Assembly: GCF_007990935.1 (NCBI RefSeq)
Contig: NZ_BJXJ01000020.1
Location: 1 to 64,000 of the forward strand
Origin: Vibrio sagamiensis NBRC 104589
GTDB lineage: Bacteria > Pseudomonadota > Gammaproteobacteria > Enterobacterales > Vibrionaceae
Length of the DNA stretch: 64,000 nucleotides
Reading direction: 5' to 3'
Below the pieces are notes generated by a model. It was not told the origin of the DNA and did not search any database. It saw nothing but the letters and a program-made list of their open reading frames with translations. The position numbers and the translations under genes are program-made. Below are positions 18,090 to 25,903 of the stretch, in pieces. Within the stretch, counting starts at the first letter, position 1. Each line of letters begins with the position of its first letter.

Positions 18090-18830
18090 ATGATAGATAT
18101 GCAAGGGATATTAAGTGAATACTTACCACTGCAGTTGATTAACTTTGGTGATGTGTATGCACCAGAAAATCATCCGGAAGCTTGGTTAGATGAGTATGAT
18201 TTTTCATGGCGTCCCATTGTGGATGGCAATGAAAGTGAGCCCCAAATTTATTTAGGTGATACACCAATGCGCTTTTCTGTTGAAGAGAAAAGACATAATA
18301 AAGCCAGCCATATTAAACAGGAGTTAGGTGATCGACTATTGAGGTTACCGCCAGTATCCAGCTGTTGGGGCTCAGGTTCGCTTATGTTGTATAGTGAGCT
18401 GGCAGATAAATTAACCTTTACTCCTATTTTGGGTGTAACTAAAACACCGGCCACACTGGTTGATGCCGCAGGAGATGAGCGTGAGGGTTTTACTGCACTT
18501 TCATTCCATAAGATCTTTTTTCATCAACGAGTGAATCTGAGACTGGCAGGAGTGCCAATACAGCAGAGGCCAATAATCCGTATTCTGCTGAAGGGCAATT
18601 CAGATACTTATTTAGTTCATAAATCGATATTAGATGATTGGCAGAAAGCTGGTGTTGAAACCGTGTGCTATGACATCAAAGAAAGCCATCAGTCATTTAA
18701 TTTTCTGTGTAATCTGAAGATGTACTATGGTTCGGTAGCTAGCCTAGATTATGGAAACTTAGATGACTTCCAAAACGGGAAAAATCCGCTATTGGACGGC
18801 TATTTTTTGTTTGATGATGATAATAATTGA
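18090..18830 (+). CDS. Unknown protein paired with the 911-residue gene
   Basis: The 246-residue protein begins at ATG 18090 with AAGGAAAG at good spacing, only 11 bp after the preceding stop, so it is probably co-transcribed. It is soluble, with alternating beta-like and aromatic segments (FTALSFHKIFFHQRVNLRL and YLVHKSILDDWQKAGVETV) and a very acidic C-terminus (FLFDDDNN). The second segment is faintly reminiscent of some immunity-type proteins, but I do not regard this as an identification. Its close coupling suggests it binds or modulates the large partner. Confidence 0.8.
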   Translation: MIDMQGILSEYLPLQLINFGDVYAPENHPEAWLDEYDFSWRPIVDGNESEPQIYLGDTPMRFSVEEKRHNKASHIKQELGDRLLRLPPVSSCWGSGSLMLYSELADKLTFTPILGVTKTPATLVDAAGDEREGFTALSFHKIFFHQRVNLRLAGVPIQQRPIIRILLKGNSDTYLVHKSILDDWQKAGVETVCYDIKESHQSFNFLCNLKMYYGSVASLDYGNLDDFQNGKNPLLDGYFLFDDDNN

Positions 18831-19207
18831 TTTGTCGGTATCTAATTAGTGATGATTCTTTTGGACTCTTTGGCCAACATTGAGATTTAAGTTGACCACG
18901 GAGCCCAAAATAGACACCTCAGAAACGTCCTCAATTTTTGCAATAAGTTCTTTTTATGCAATAAACCTTTTTTGCAACAATTTCCTTTCAGTTTATTTCT
19001 GCCGTGCAGCATCCTGTTGTATTTCGTACGCTCGAAACCTTTCACTCAGCAAAAGTTCCAATATTGATGCTTTATGTCTTGATGTTAATAATGAGTTGTC
19101 CAAAAAAACCATTAGACTGTTCTCATGCCTTCAGGGGGAACCGCAGACTTTGCTTATTTAGAGCATTAATCGCGGTATAAGAAGAAGCTGTTTCAGGCTC
19201 ATGGCGA
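18831..19207. other. Decayed stretch with an IS3-like end
   Basis: No convincing gene is seen; a frame from TTG 18880 reads cysteine-rich low-quality sequence and is rejected. TGACCACGGAGCCCAAAATA (18893-18912) followed by GACACC resembles the terminal inverted repeats of IS3-family elements (TG...CCCAAAA...GACACC). No matching second end or transposase is visible, so only a scar could remain. Confidence 0.3.
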
Positions 19208-19384
19208 ATGGATGAAACTATATTTAAGCCAAAGGCGACTGAGCCTAGTCCTTTAGAGTGGTCGATAAGTTTAGAAACGTTGTTGATTATTATTTTAATC
19301 TTAATCGTGATGAGACCGCTACTAATAAAGCCTTATAACTTCATCTGGAGGATTGGTCTGTCACATCTCAAACTATATTTGTGA
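19208..19384 (+). CDS. Possible small membrane protein (58 residues)
   Basis: The frame MDETIFKPKATEPSPLEWSI is followed by a run of about 17 hydrophobic residues (LETLLIIILILIVM) and a basic tail, giving a single membrane segment. No clear ribosome site precedes the ATG and no family is recognised. It could be a real short membrane protein or a chance frame in AT-rich DNA. Confidence 0.35.
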   Translation: MDETIFKPKATEPSPLEWSISLETLLIIILILIVMRPLLIKPYNFIWRIGLSHLKLYL

Positions 19385-19481
19385 TAGAACCTAATAATCC
19401 TTCTTATTAATTAATCAGAGAACATAGTATCGATGATACTAAATATTACTTTCATCTGATTGAAGATATCATCATAGAGTA

Positions 19482-20141
19482 ATGAGAATGTTAAGATTGC
19501 ATTTGCCACTTTTCTTATGTGGACTTTTAATGAGTTCATTGTCATTTGGTGCGTCATCAATGACTCTCGAGAATAACTTTTATTTAGGGGTCAAAGCGGG
19601 GTATCAATTCTCGCAAGATGATACCTATCGTTATGAAGGGGATCCTGAAGGTGGTGGTATCGCGAGTCTATTTGCAGGCTACCAAATTACTCCTCAATGG
19701 GCGATTGAAGCAGGGTATCAATATCATGCTGATTTACATGCTTCAGATAAGTCTGCTGATATCAAAGCATCAGTGATTGAAGCTGCTGTTCGTTACGATT
19801 GGTATTGGCAAGATAACATTAGCCTGTATGGTCGATTTAGCTTTGTTTATTGGGATATGGTTAAGCGTTCCTCTGATTTTCAGCAAGATGCAATCGGTTT
19901 TTCTCCATTAGGTGAAGTTGGGCTGGCTTATCAGTTTACGCCCAAATTAAAAGGCTCACTTGGCTATCAATACATTGATGAAATGGGTAATTCGAAAACA
20001 CGTTACTACGACAGTCACTCAATCATGTGGAGCTTGAGTTACTTTTTTCAGTCTGACAATGCTATCGTGACAGAGTCTGTAATCATTCGCCCAGTAAAAA
20101 CAGACATTATCAAACAAATAGACGATGTTGCAAACTCATGA
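19482..20141 (+). CDS. OmpA-like outer membrane beta-barrel protein
   Basis: The 219-residue protein starts with a signal peptide (hydrophobic LPLFLCGLLMSSLSFGA, cleavage near GASS). The mature part has alternating beta strands with aromatic ends (FYLGVKAGYQF, ASLFAGYQITPQWAIEAGYQY, LYGRFSFVYWDM, GEVGLAYQFTPKLKGSLGYQY) and ends in an aromatic strand (MWSLSYFF). This matches the 8-stranded OmpA transmembrane domain. The peptidoglycan-binding C-terminal domain of full OmpA is missing; a short polar tail follows instead. TCATAGAGTAATGAG around the start includes a GAG at short spacing. Its role is likely structural or adhesive; the ligand is unknown. Confidence 0.85.
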   Translation: MRMLRLHLPLFLCGLLMSSLSFGASSMTLENNFYLGVKAGYQFSQDDTYRYEGDPEGGGIASLFAGYQITPQWAIEAGYQYHADLHASDKSADIKASVIEAAVRYDWYWQDNISLYGRFSFVYWDMVKRSSDFQQDAIGFSPLGEVGLAYQFTPKLKGSLGYQYIDEMGNSKTRYYDSHSIMWSLSYFFQSDNAIVTESVIIRPVKTDIIKQIDDVANS

Positions 20142-20280
20142 ACTGCAGAATCTTAACCATGGTTTAAAAAGCTATATTTTGAATCACCCCAATAGGAATT
20201 AGGTTTTTCAAGCCTTTTCAACTGTTTAGAATTTGTTGCTTAGTCATAAATGCCATATTTAATCAGTTTTGTGAAAATCT

Positions 20281-20290
20281 GTCGCCATTT
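20281..20290 (+). repeat. Candidate attachment core, copy 1
   Basis: GTCGCCATTT lies 12 bp from the 3' end of the integrase remnant. The same 10-mer recurs at 24607, 26595 and 28319 in the same orientation and marks module borders of the island. Confidence 0.45.
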
Positions 20291-20301
20291 TGTCGCCACA
20301 T

Positions 20302-20880
20302 TTAAGGCGACACTTCTAGGCTAGTTAGAGGATTTTGGGTGACTACATCTTCTAGATGATCAGGGGCTAAGTGAGCATATCGCATAGTTTGCTTGATATC
20401 GCTGTGGCCAAGGATTCGTTGCAAGGCGATTATATTTCCACCATTCATCATATAATATGATGCAAATGCGTGGCGTAGTACGTGTGCTGCTTGTTGTTTT
20501 AATCGTGGTACATGCTTAACTATAAATCGATAGACTGTACTGTAGCCGATATTAAACAATGGGCCTGAACTTTCCTTGTAAATGACATCATATAGTTCTG
20601 GGTTTATTGGTACTGAACGATTCTTTTTACCTTTCGTTTGAGTAAACGTAACTTTATATTTTGTTAGCTGTACACCTGTGAGGCGAGATGCTTCACGAAA
20701 ACGAGCACCTGTTGCCAAACAAAGTTTGATGATCTTGTGTATGTCGCCGTGGAACTCATGCACTTCAGACTTGAATATTAAATTTTGCATTTCTTCAATA
20801 GTTAAAAATTCCATTTCTGTTTCGTGCAATTTAAATTGCCGAACAGACTGCAGTGGGTTATCACCCTTCCATTCGCCCAC
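20302..20880 (-). pseudogene. HP1/P2-type phage integrase, N-terminus missing
   Basis: The 192-residue frame is the catalytic domain of a tyrosine recombinase: ATGARFREASRL (first Arg), HVLRHAFASYYMMNGGN (H-x-x-R), ILGHSDIKQTMRYAHLAPDH (His and catalytic Tyr). The wording closely follows HP1-like integrases of P2-type phages, which are about 330 residues. The N-terminal arm-binding and SAM-like part is absent. The frame begins at GTG 20880, directly against phage tail sequence on the opposite strand, so a deletion joined the two. It is probably inactive for recombination, as the arm-binding part is lost. Confidence 0.8.
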
Positions 20881-21376
20881 GGATACCGCAGGGCATCATC
20901 GCCAAAGTACAGACCAAACCCGTTTAATCGAGGCGTTTCAAACCACAGAGCGAGCCGAGCAGCACACCAGTGAATTTGGTCTGCATGAGCTTTACACGGT
21001 GGAACACAGCCAAGAGTTCATTGGGGGAAAAAGCGCATTGAGGCGATGGGGGCAATTGATGTTTTGGCAGGCGATGCCATGAACCTCGCCACATTAGAAA
21101 GCATGCACTTGGCCAGTGGTGGGGAATGGGCGCAAGTGATTGGCCAGTTACCTGATGTAGTGGTTGGCTTGGATGACAAACTGACGGTGCTTGGAAATCA
21201 GGTGATTTAAGTTGAGAAAGACATCGAAGCCAGTGCGAAGAACATGCGTTTTAGTGCTGACCTTATCACCATGAATGGGGGCAAAGGTGTGGTGCAAGGC
21301 GATTGTATTTGTGCGTACACGGGCAAACCTCACTCTGATTTATCTTCAACGGTTAAGGCGGGTAAGGAATGGCATT
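20881..21376 (+). pseudogene. Decayed P2-like phage structural gene
   Basis: Pieces of one coding sequence run through two frames: RAEQHTSEFGLHELYTVEHS then, after a shift near 21030, IEAMGAIDVLAGDAMNLATL, GQLPDVVVGLDDKLTVLG, a TAA at 21208-21210, and further in frame ASAKNMRFSADLITMNGGKG followed by a stretch ending SDLSSTVKAGKEWH at TAG 21374-21376. The last part resembles PAAR/baseplate-region proteins of P2-like phages. At least one frameshift and one nonsense change show it is dead. Confidence 0.6.
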
Positions 21377-21566
21377 AGATAAAACATCACTGACAAACAA
21401 ACTCGTTAAAGAGTTACAAGCGAGAGGGTTTGAGACCAATGGCCCACACGCGAAAAGCGCCGCCATGGCCGAAGCGATTGCCCACGCGGTAATAGACGAA
21501 ATCACGCAAAATGCTCAGGTCACGGTTGATGCTGGGAGCTCTGCAGGTAGCTATCAAATAAAGTGA
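21369..21566 (+). CDS. Small phage protein (65 residues)
   Basis: The frame begins MALDKTSLTNKLVKELQARG and continues with HAKSAAMAEAIAHAVIDEIT and VTVDAGSSAGSYQIK, wording typical of small proteins next to baseplate or PAAR genes of P2-like Vibrio phages. ATG 21369 overlaps the decayed upstream gene by 8 bp, GGTAAGGA precedes it, and a terminator follows. The frame is intact though the surrounding prophage is gone. Confidence 0.65.
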   Translation: MALDKTSLTNKLVKELQARGFETNGPHAKSAAMAEAIAHAVIDEITQNAQVTVDAGSSAGSYQIK

Positions 21567-21596
21567 TCACCATGGCTTAAGAATAAATGATTTAAA

Positions 21597-21619
21597 GCGC
21601 CCAAGTCGGGCGTTTTTTT
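21597..21619 (+). terminator. Terminator after the phage remnant
   Basis: CGCCC (21598-21602) pairs with GGGCG (21608-21612), followed by seven T. It ends the phage-derived segment. Confidence 0.85.
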
Positions 21620-21928
21620 GTGATTTTTTATAGCTTTAGTCTAAAGGCTAAGAGTCTAAAAGTTAAGTATGGCAGTGCTTCAAACGGCTTTATCAGCGAA
21701 CGTGTTGTTCGGAATATCTCGTTAAAGCAAGGTGAGTTAAGCAAGTTTTTCCTCTTAGAGATTTAGGCGGTATATGGAGTGATTTTTATCATAGAAAATG
21801 TTTGTCGAAACGATTAATAACTTGTTTTGTCATTAACATTTTGGTATGGCACTCTGTAAATTTGATTTTTATATATTTGTAATAATATAAGGTCTATTTG
21901 GATTCCGATTAAGAGGGCAATTTAAAAA
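21620..21928. other. Gap between phage remnant and TIR group
   Basis: A frame at about 21658-21765 reads LKVKYGSASNGFISERVVRN and ends in FFLLEI, which may be the end of a decayed gene, but is too short to name. The rest is AT-rich and probably holds the promoter of the next genes. Confidence 0.35.
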
Positions 21929-22285
21929 ATGATGAAATATACAATAAAAAAAATAGGGATAACTTTAATAATTATTATATACCCTACATTTGTATTCGGA
22001 GCGTTGGAACTCAATAATAGAGGATTGGAAAAAGGAAAAGTTACAGGTTTGAAGGTTAAATATGAATCATGTTCCGTGTATCAAGGCAAAAAAAAGTTAG
22101 AAGGAAATGTGATTTATTGTAATAAAGTTGATAATCTGACAGTAATATATCCATCTGAAAAATGTAACACTATTTCTAACTATCAAATGCTATCTGGTGA
22201 AAGCTATCTTACACAATTTCGTTTTGCTTGTGAGCAGTATATTGAGGCTGGTATATCAGCCAGTGTATTATCTAAAGTTAAATAA
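21929..22285 (+). CDS. Small exported protein of the TIR group
   Basis: The 118-residue protein starts with a basic n-region and long hydrophobic core (IGITLIIIIYPTFVFG) consistent with a signal peptide cleaved near FGA. The mature part has four cysteines (SCSVY, VIYCNK, SEKCNT, FACEQY) that could form two disulfides, fitting the periplasm. GAGGG precedes the ATG at an extended distance. The next gene starts 40 bp downstream in the same direction with the same AT-rich composition. I do not recognise the family. It may belong with the membrane and TIR genes or be an unrelated passenger. Confidence 0.7.
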   Translation: MMKYTIKKIGITLIIIIYPTFVFGALELNNRGLEKGKVTGLKVKYESCSVYQGKKKLEGNVIYCNKVDNLTVIYPSEKCNTISNYQMLSGESYLTQFRFACEQYIEAGISASVLSKVK

Positions 22286-22325
22286 ATGTTTTAACGATTT
22301 TTAACTATAAATTGAAAGTTTAAAA

Positions 22326-23732
22326 ATGAAAGAAAGCTATAAATCAAAATATAGAAAATATGCATTAAGTCACCTAAGTGATGCTCAGGATAGTATCATT
22401 TATTGCTTGGATTTATTAAATAGCAAGAAGATTAAAAGTGCACTTATTGCTACAGGAATAGATGTGGAACCTTTACAGGTTTCAGACTTAGATATTCTTA
22501 TAGAAGAATATTTTCATAGTGCAAGTAATTTGGAAATATTAGATTCAGTCAATGAGTTGAGGTATAACCTATCAAATATAATTAAAAAAATCAGGGAAAA
22601 CATTATATTTATAGATGAAAATAACTCATTAAGTAACTCAATGAGCCCAAGTAGATTTATCTTAACGGAAGATGTTAAATATGACTTAAATAAAAGCGAT
22701 AAAATGCTTTCAGAGGTAGTGCGAAGTATTGATCTAGTGAATAATCACATTATGGCTCTTTGTTTATTGGATCCTAATTCAAGTATTGATGATGAAGTTG
22801 TTAATTTAAATGGGACTTTAAAAAAAACTGCCGATGGTTATATTAATAAAATAAATTCTTTTGGTATGGAGTTATTTAAAAGAGCCGACTCTAAATCGAG
22901 AAGGTTGGAGGAAGACTTAGAGACGTTTAAAGGCGAGTTATCAGAAATTGAAGAAAAAATTAAAATTACAGCTCAAGATTTGATGGGAAATATTGATAAG
23001 AATTTCTCTAAACAGCAAAGTTCTAATTTAGAGGCAGTAACAAACCACGGTCGAAATTTGATTAATGAAATTCAATTATCTGCTCAGGAAGCTGCTAATA
23101 AATTTAATAGTCAGGTGGATTCACAGATATCCGAGATAGAAAATAGAATTAATATTGAAATTCAAGAATTCGATACATATAAAAAAGATATACAAGGAGT
23201 GCTTGGTGATATAAGTACTGCTCACCAGTCGAATGCAAATAGAATTCAGGCTGATAAAGAGCAAAAAGCTGCAGACTGGCTAAGAATAATCGGTGTGTCC
23301 GGTTTGATATTAGTAATAGGCTTTTCTATTTACCTATTTAATAGCTTCTTAGGTTTTTTTGGGGAAGCACAAGAAACCGATTCAAAACTAACCTTCCAAT
23401 GGTTTTTGATCCGATTTTTAACTATTACATTACTAACTACACCGTTTATATATTTACTTAAAGAGTCTGCAAGCCACCGAACTAAAGAGAATGTTTACAG
23501 ACAGAGAGGTACTCAATTATCAAGTATAGGTGCGTACTTATCTGAACTTAGTATAAAAGAGAGAGCTGAATTAAAAAGAGACTTAGCAAAGAATTTTTTT
23601 AGCTTTTACGATGAGAGAGATAATACTAAAAATGTACCGGACTTTATAAAAGAAGTGAAAGAGGTAATTGGAATTGCAAAGTCTTTTAACTCTTCATCTG
23701 AAATGGTACAGAAAAAAACAGAGTCTAAATGA
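22326..23732 (+). CDS. Membrane-anchored coiled-coil protein
   Basis: The 468-residue protein has an N-terminal helical domain (about 1-180), a long coiled coil (about 190-310, with heptad-like SRRLEEDLETFKGELSEIEE), then two membrane segments (about 321-342, LRIIGVSGLILVIGFSIYLF, and 357-378, FLIRFLTITLLTTPFIYLL) and a C-terminal cytoplasmic helical part of about 90 residues. Membrane-tethered coiled coils of this type occur next to effector genes in anti-phage loci, but I cannot name a family. It sits 62 bp before the TIR/SEFIR gene on the same strand. It may act as sensor or membrane scaffold for the TIR protein. Confidence 0.75.
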   Translation: MKESYKSKYRKYALSHLSDAQDSIIYCLDLLNSKKIKSALIATGIDVEPLQVSDLDILIEEYFHSASNLEILDSVNELRYNLSNIIKKIRENIIFIDENNSLSNSMSPSRFILTEDVKYDLNKSDKMLSEVVRSIDLVNNHIMALCLLDPNSSIDDEVVNLNGTLKKTADGYINKINSFGMELFKRADSKSRRLEEDLETFKGELSEIEEKIKITAQDLMGNIDKNFSKQQSSNLEAVTNHGRNLINEIQLSAQEAANKFNSQVDSQISEIENRINIEIQEFDTYKKDIQGVLGDISTAHQSNANRIQADKEQKAADWLRIIGVSGLILVIGFSIYLFNSFLGFFGEAQETDSKLTFQWFLIRFLTITLLTTPFIYLLKESASHRTKENVYRQRGTQLSSIGAYLSELSIKERAELKRDLAKNFFSFYDERDNTKNVPDFIKEVKEVIGIAKSFNSSSEMVQKKTESK

Positions 23733-23794
23733 CATACTAAGTAATATACTTTCACCAATTCTACTTTGTCTTTATATAAAAGAAGGGGTTTAAA

Positions 23795-24307
23795 ATGAGC
23801 AGCAATGTACCTAAAGTATTTATTTCATATTCACATGACAACCAAAGTCATAAAAAATGGGTATTAGAATTAGCTCAGCGTTTACGAAATGCTGGCGTCG
23901 ATGCAATTTTAGACCAGTTTAGAGTCAGCCTAGGTGATGATTTGGGTCAATTTATGGAGGAGAATGTTTCGGATTCAGATAGAATAATTATGGTTTGTAC
24001 AGAAACTTATGTTACAAAAGCAAATGATGGTTTAGGTAATGTTGGCTACGAAAAAATGATTATGACTTCTGAGTATATGCGTGAAGTTGACAGTAAAAAG
24101 GTTATACCATTAATTCGACAAACTGGGACTCATAATGTTCCAATATTTTTGAGCTCTCGAATGTATATAAACTTTTCTCGTGATGATGAATTTGAGTTGC
24201 AGTTTGATAACCTTCTGCGTGAAATTCATCAAGCTCCACTATTTAAAGAACCTCCAGTTGGTAATAATCATTCGAGTCAGTCATCGCCAATCCTGCTGAG
24301 AGTGTGA
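23795..24307 (+). CDS. TIR/SEFIR-domain protein
   Basis: Nearly the whole 170-residue protein is a TIR-like (SEFIR/TIR_2) domain: VFISYSHDN at residues 8-16, LDQFRVSLGDDLGQFMEENV, SDRIIMVCTETYV, then GYEKMIMTSEYM and a final strand MYINFSRDDEF. Bacterial TIR domains are often NAD+-consuming effectors that kill infected cells; the conserved glutamate expected for catalysis may be the one in GYEKMI. GAAGGGG precedes ATG 23795. Its stop overlaps the GTG start of the next gene by 4 bp. Homologues often carry a C-terminal winged helix on the same chain, so this locus may be a split or frameshifted version. Confidence 0.85.
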   Translation: MSSNVPKVFISYSHDNQSHKKWVLELAQRLRNAGVDAILDQFRVSLGDDLGQFMEENVSDSDRIIMVCTETYVTKANDGLGNVGYEKMIMTSEYMREVDSKKVIPLIRQTGTHNVPIFLSSRMYINFSRDDEFELQFDNLLREIHQAPLFKEPPVGNNHSSQSSPILLRV

Positions 24308-24552
24308 CAGATAAAAAAATGGAACTACTTAAAACGTGGGTAAATAATTATAATGCAGGAGCTGGTATTCTAGCGTTTGAAGAGATTCATGCGTTACTTG
24401 GTTGCTCAAAAATATTTGCTGAAGTATATATATCTGAACTATGTCGAGATGGTTTCATTCAGCTCACTGGAGGTGGGTGGGCTGCAAGTGCCTATACTCT
24501 GACTGATAAAGCAAAGTTTTATGCTATCGAGCAAAACTGGATTACAGAATAA
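24304..24552 (+). CDS. Winged-helix partner of the TIR protein
   Basis: The 82-residue frame starts at GTG 24304, overlapping the TIR stop codon (GTGA), a typical translational-coupling junction. It reads like a small winged helix: an ILAFEEIHALLGCS helix, FAEVYISELCRDGFIQLTGG as recognition helix plus wing, then an ALYTLTDKAKFYA-like strand-helix. In related proteins such a domain is joined to the TIR/SEFIR domain. It could be a separate subunit or the product of a frameshift; at this overlap both are possible. Confidence 0.7.
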   Translation: MTDKKMELLKTWVNNYNAGAGILAFEEIHALLGCSKIFAEVYISELCRDGFIQLTGGGWAASAYTLTDKAKFYAIEQNWITE

Positions 24553-24638
24553 CATTACAGACTCAGAGTCAAATTTGAGTTCAACGAAACTGGTGAAGTA
24601 TTTCTCGTCGCCATTTTTCGCCATTAACTCTGCGTTAT
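24548..24638 (+). repeat. Possible attC-like sequence after the TIR group
   Basis: AATAAC at the end of the winged-helix gene is the exact complement of GTTATT at about 24636-24641, and ATTAACTCTGCGTTA resembles an attC 3' end. The inner symmetry is poor, so this is weak. Confidence 0.25.
24607..24616 (+). repeat. Candidate attachment core, copy 2
   Basis: GTCGCCATTT followed by TTCGCCATTAACT. The 3' flank also aligns with that of copy 3 (ATCGACTTTAACT). Confidence 0.45.
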
Positions 24639-24639
24639 T

Positions 24640-25097
24640 ATCTTAAATTGCTGTTTAATAAGGTGATTATTTATTTTGTTGGGAAAAGGGGCTTTTTCTT
24701 GTTTACTTTCTACATCGACACATTTCTGATGATTAGACAGGGTACGTGAGAGAATGAGGCAATGGTGAAAAACGTGCTCTTACAAAGTTGCTTGGTAGTT
24801 ACGACAGGGTAGAATCGTTTGGTGATCACACCTATGAGAGCGAACAGCCTAACTCGTTTCTGCCCCAAAATCACTTAGATTAAATACTCTAAAGAATCAA
24901 AGTGCGTGCATTGCCCTACTAAAGCTTATTCGATTGAGTTGATAACTGTTCATTCCCGTCATAGCCGATATCTTGCAGTCTAACTTCCCTTAATGTGTCA
25001 TAATTTATTGATTATCAATTGAGTTAGTATAAAAACCATTGCATTATCGAGGGATGAAAGACGACAACTTGTCATCTAATCAGCGTTAGGAGGTTTA
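24640..25097. other. Gap with a short decayed coding fragment
   Basis: A frame at 24761-24883 reads NGEKRALTKLLGSYDRVESF and GDHTYESEQPNSF before TAA; it looks like genuine but orphaned coding sequence, family not assigned. Around 24905-24940 GTGCGTGCATTGCCCTACTA and the bases after it resemble 4295-4330 (GTGCGTTTGCCCTACCAAAA), a possible shared flank of mobile cassettes. Confidence 0.3.
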
Positions 25098-25520
25098 ATG
25101 GTTTCGTATCAACAAACAGAAGATTTAGCATTTTCGGCTGAGATTACTTATGTAAATATGCGCTCATACTACGAGCATTATTCTGTTGATTGGGATTGCT
25201 CAAAAATCGAAGACCAAATTCAAGATTTAGCCAATTTCGATATCCTGGTCAATGGTGAGGTAGTTGGAGCAATTCGTTTAACCTTTGATAACGACGGTTG
25301 TTATGTTCGTGACTTGCAAGTCAGCGAGAGATACCAAAATAAAGGTATTGGTGCGTTAGCACTGTCTGAATGTGAAAGGTTAGCCATTGAATCAGGCGCT
25401 AATCGACTTAAGTTACGTGTATTTAAAATCAGCCCAGCTTTTCATCTCTATGAAAGGGTTGGTTTTGTGATTGATAACGCTGATGATAGGTTTTACAGCA
25501 TGTCGAGAACAATCTCCTAA
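25098..25520 (+). CDS. GNAT-family N-acetyltransferase (cassette-like)
   Basis: The 140-residue protein has the full GNAT fold: N-terminal strands, the acetyl-CoA-binding motif A (LQVSERYQNKGIGALALSEC; Q/R-x-x-G-x-G/A), and the final motif SPAFHLYERVGFVIDN. It would acetylate an amine; the substrate is unknown. GGAGG lies 7 nt before ATG 25098. The gene is preceded by CAGCGTTAGG and followed by a sequence ending CACTTAACGCGGCGTTAG, which is how gene cassettes of Vibrio integrons look. G+C is a little higher than in the TIR genes. Confidence 0.9.
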   Translation: MVSYQQTEDLAFSAEITYVNMRSYYEHYSVDWDCSKIEDQIQDLANFDILVNGEVVGAIRLTFDNDGCYVRDLQVSERYQNKGIGALALSECERLAIESGANRLKLRVFKISPAFHLYERVGFVIDNADDRFYSMSRTIS

Positions 25521-25611
25521 CCAATAATCTATACCACTTAGACTAAACACTTTATTAAGCGAATTTTTTATACCCAAGCTAAGTTCACCACTTAACGCGG
25601 CGTTAGTTGTC
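25516..25611 (+). repeat. attC-like site of the GNAT cassette
   Basis: The stretch from CCTAAC at the GNAT stop to ACCACTTAACGCGGCGTTAG (25590-25609) has the length and a very good 3' end of a Vibrio attC site. The 5' half is not clearly symmetrical to it. Confidence 0.55.
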
Positions 25612-25701
25612 ATGTGAGCTTGGTTGCAAATCTAAAGTTTGACTAGCTTTAAAATCTCATAAGTTGATGTATTCTTCGTCTATATTAAAAAGGAGGCATA
25701 T

Positions 25702-25893
25702 ATGTGCAAGAAGACTAATAAAGATACGGGCAAGCAATACGAAGATAAGGGAGTACCAGCCCAGGAGAATTACGATAAAAGCTCGAATTATAGTCGCGAT
25801 TTTCCAACTAGTGGTACGAATAAAAGTAACAATATATCTCAATCCCAGATGACACCTCCTAGACCTAAAAGAGGGAACGGAGATAAAAAGTAA
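25702..25893 (+). CDS. Small polar protein paired with a SLATT-like protein
   Basis: The 63-residue frame follows a strong AAAGGAGG at ideal spacing to ATG 25702. It is low-complexity and highly polar, rich in Asn, Ser, Lys and Tyr (KTNKDTGKQYEDKGVPAQEN, SNNISQSQ, ending RPKRGNGDKK), and is likely disordered. It ends 10 bp before the SLATT-like gene, so the two are translated from one message. I do not know a named family. It might be a regulator, chaperone or trigger of the membrane partner. Confidence 0.7.
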   Translation: MCKKTNKDTGKQYEDKGVPAQENYDKSSNYSRDFPTSGTNKSNNISQSQMTPPRPKRGNGDKK

Positions 25894-25903
25894 GGTAGTA
25901 ACT

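Noticed and set aside
18880..19161. 93-residue plus-strand frame after the two-gene unit
   Set aside because: Starts at TTG without ribosome site, composition is unlike a protein, and it spans a probable IS scar.
24439..24624. 61-residue minus-strand frame MAKNGDEKYF...
   Set aside because: Antisense to the winged-helix gene; no relation to the short ORFs of the duplicated segment beyond the shared 10-mer.
25657..25852. Two frames (plus 25664, minus 25657) overlapping the 63-residue gene
   Set aside because: The frame at 25702 has a strong ribosome site and is coupled to the SLATT-like gene; the others lack starts of that quality.
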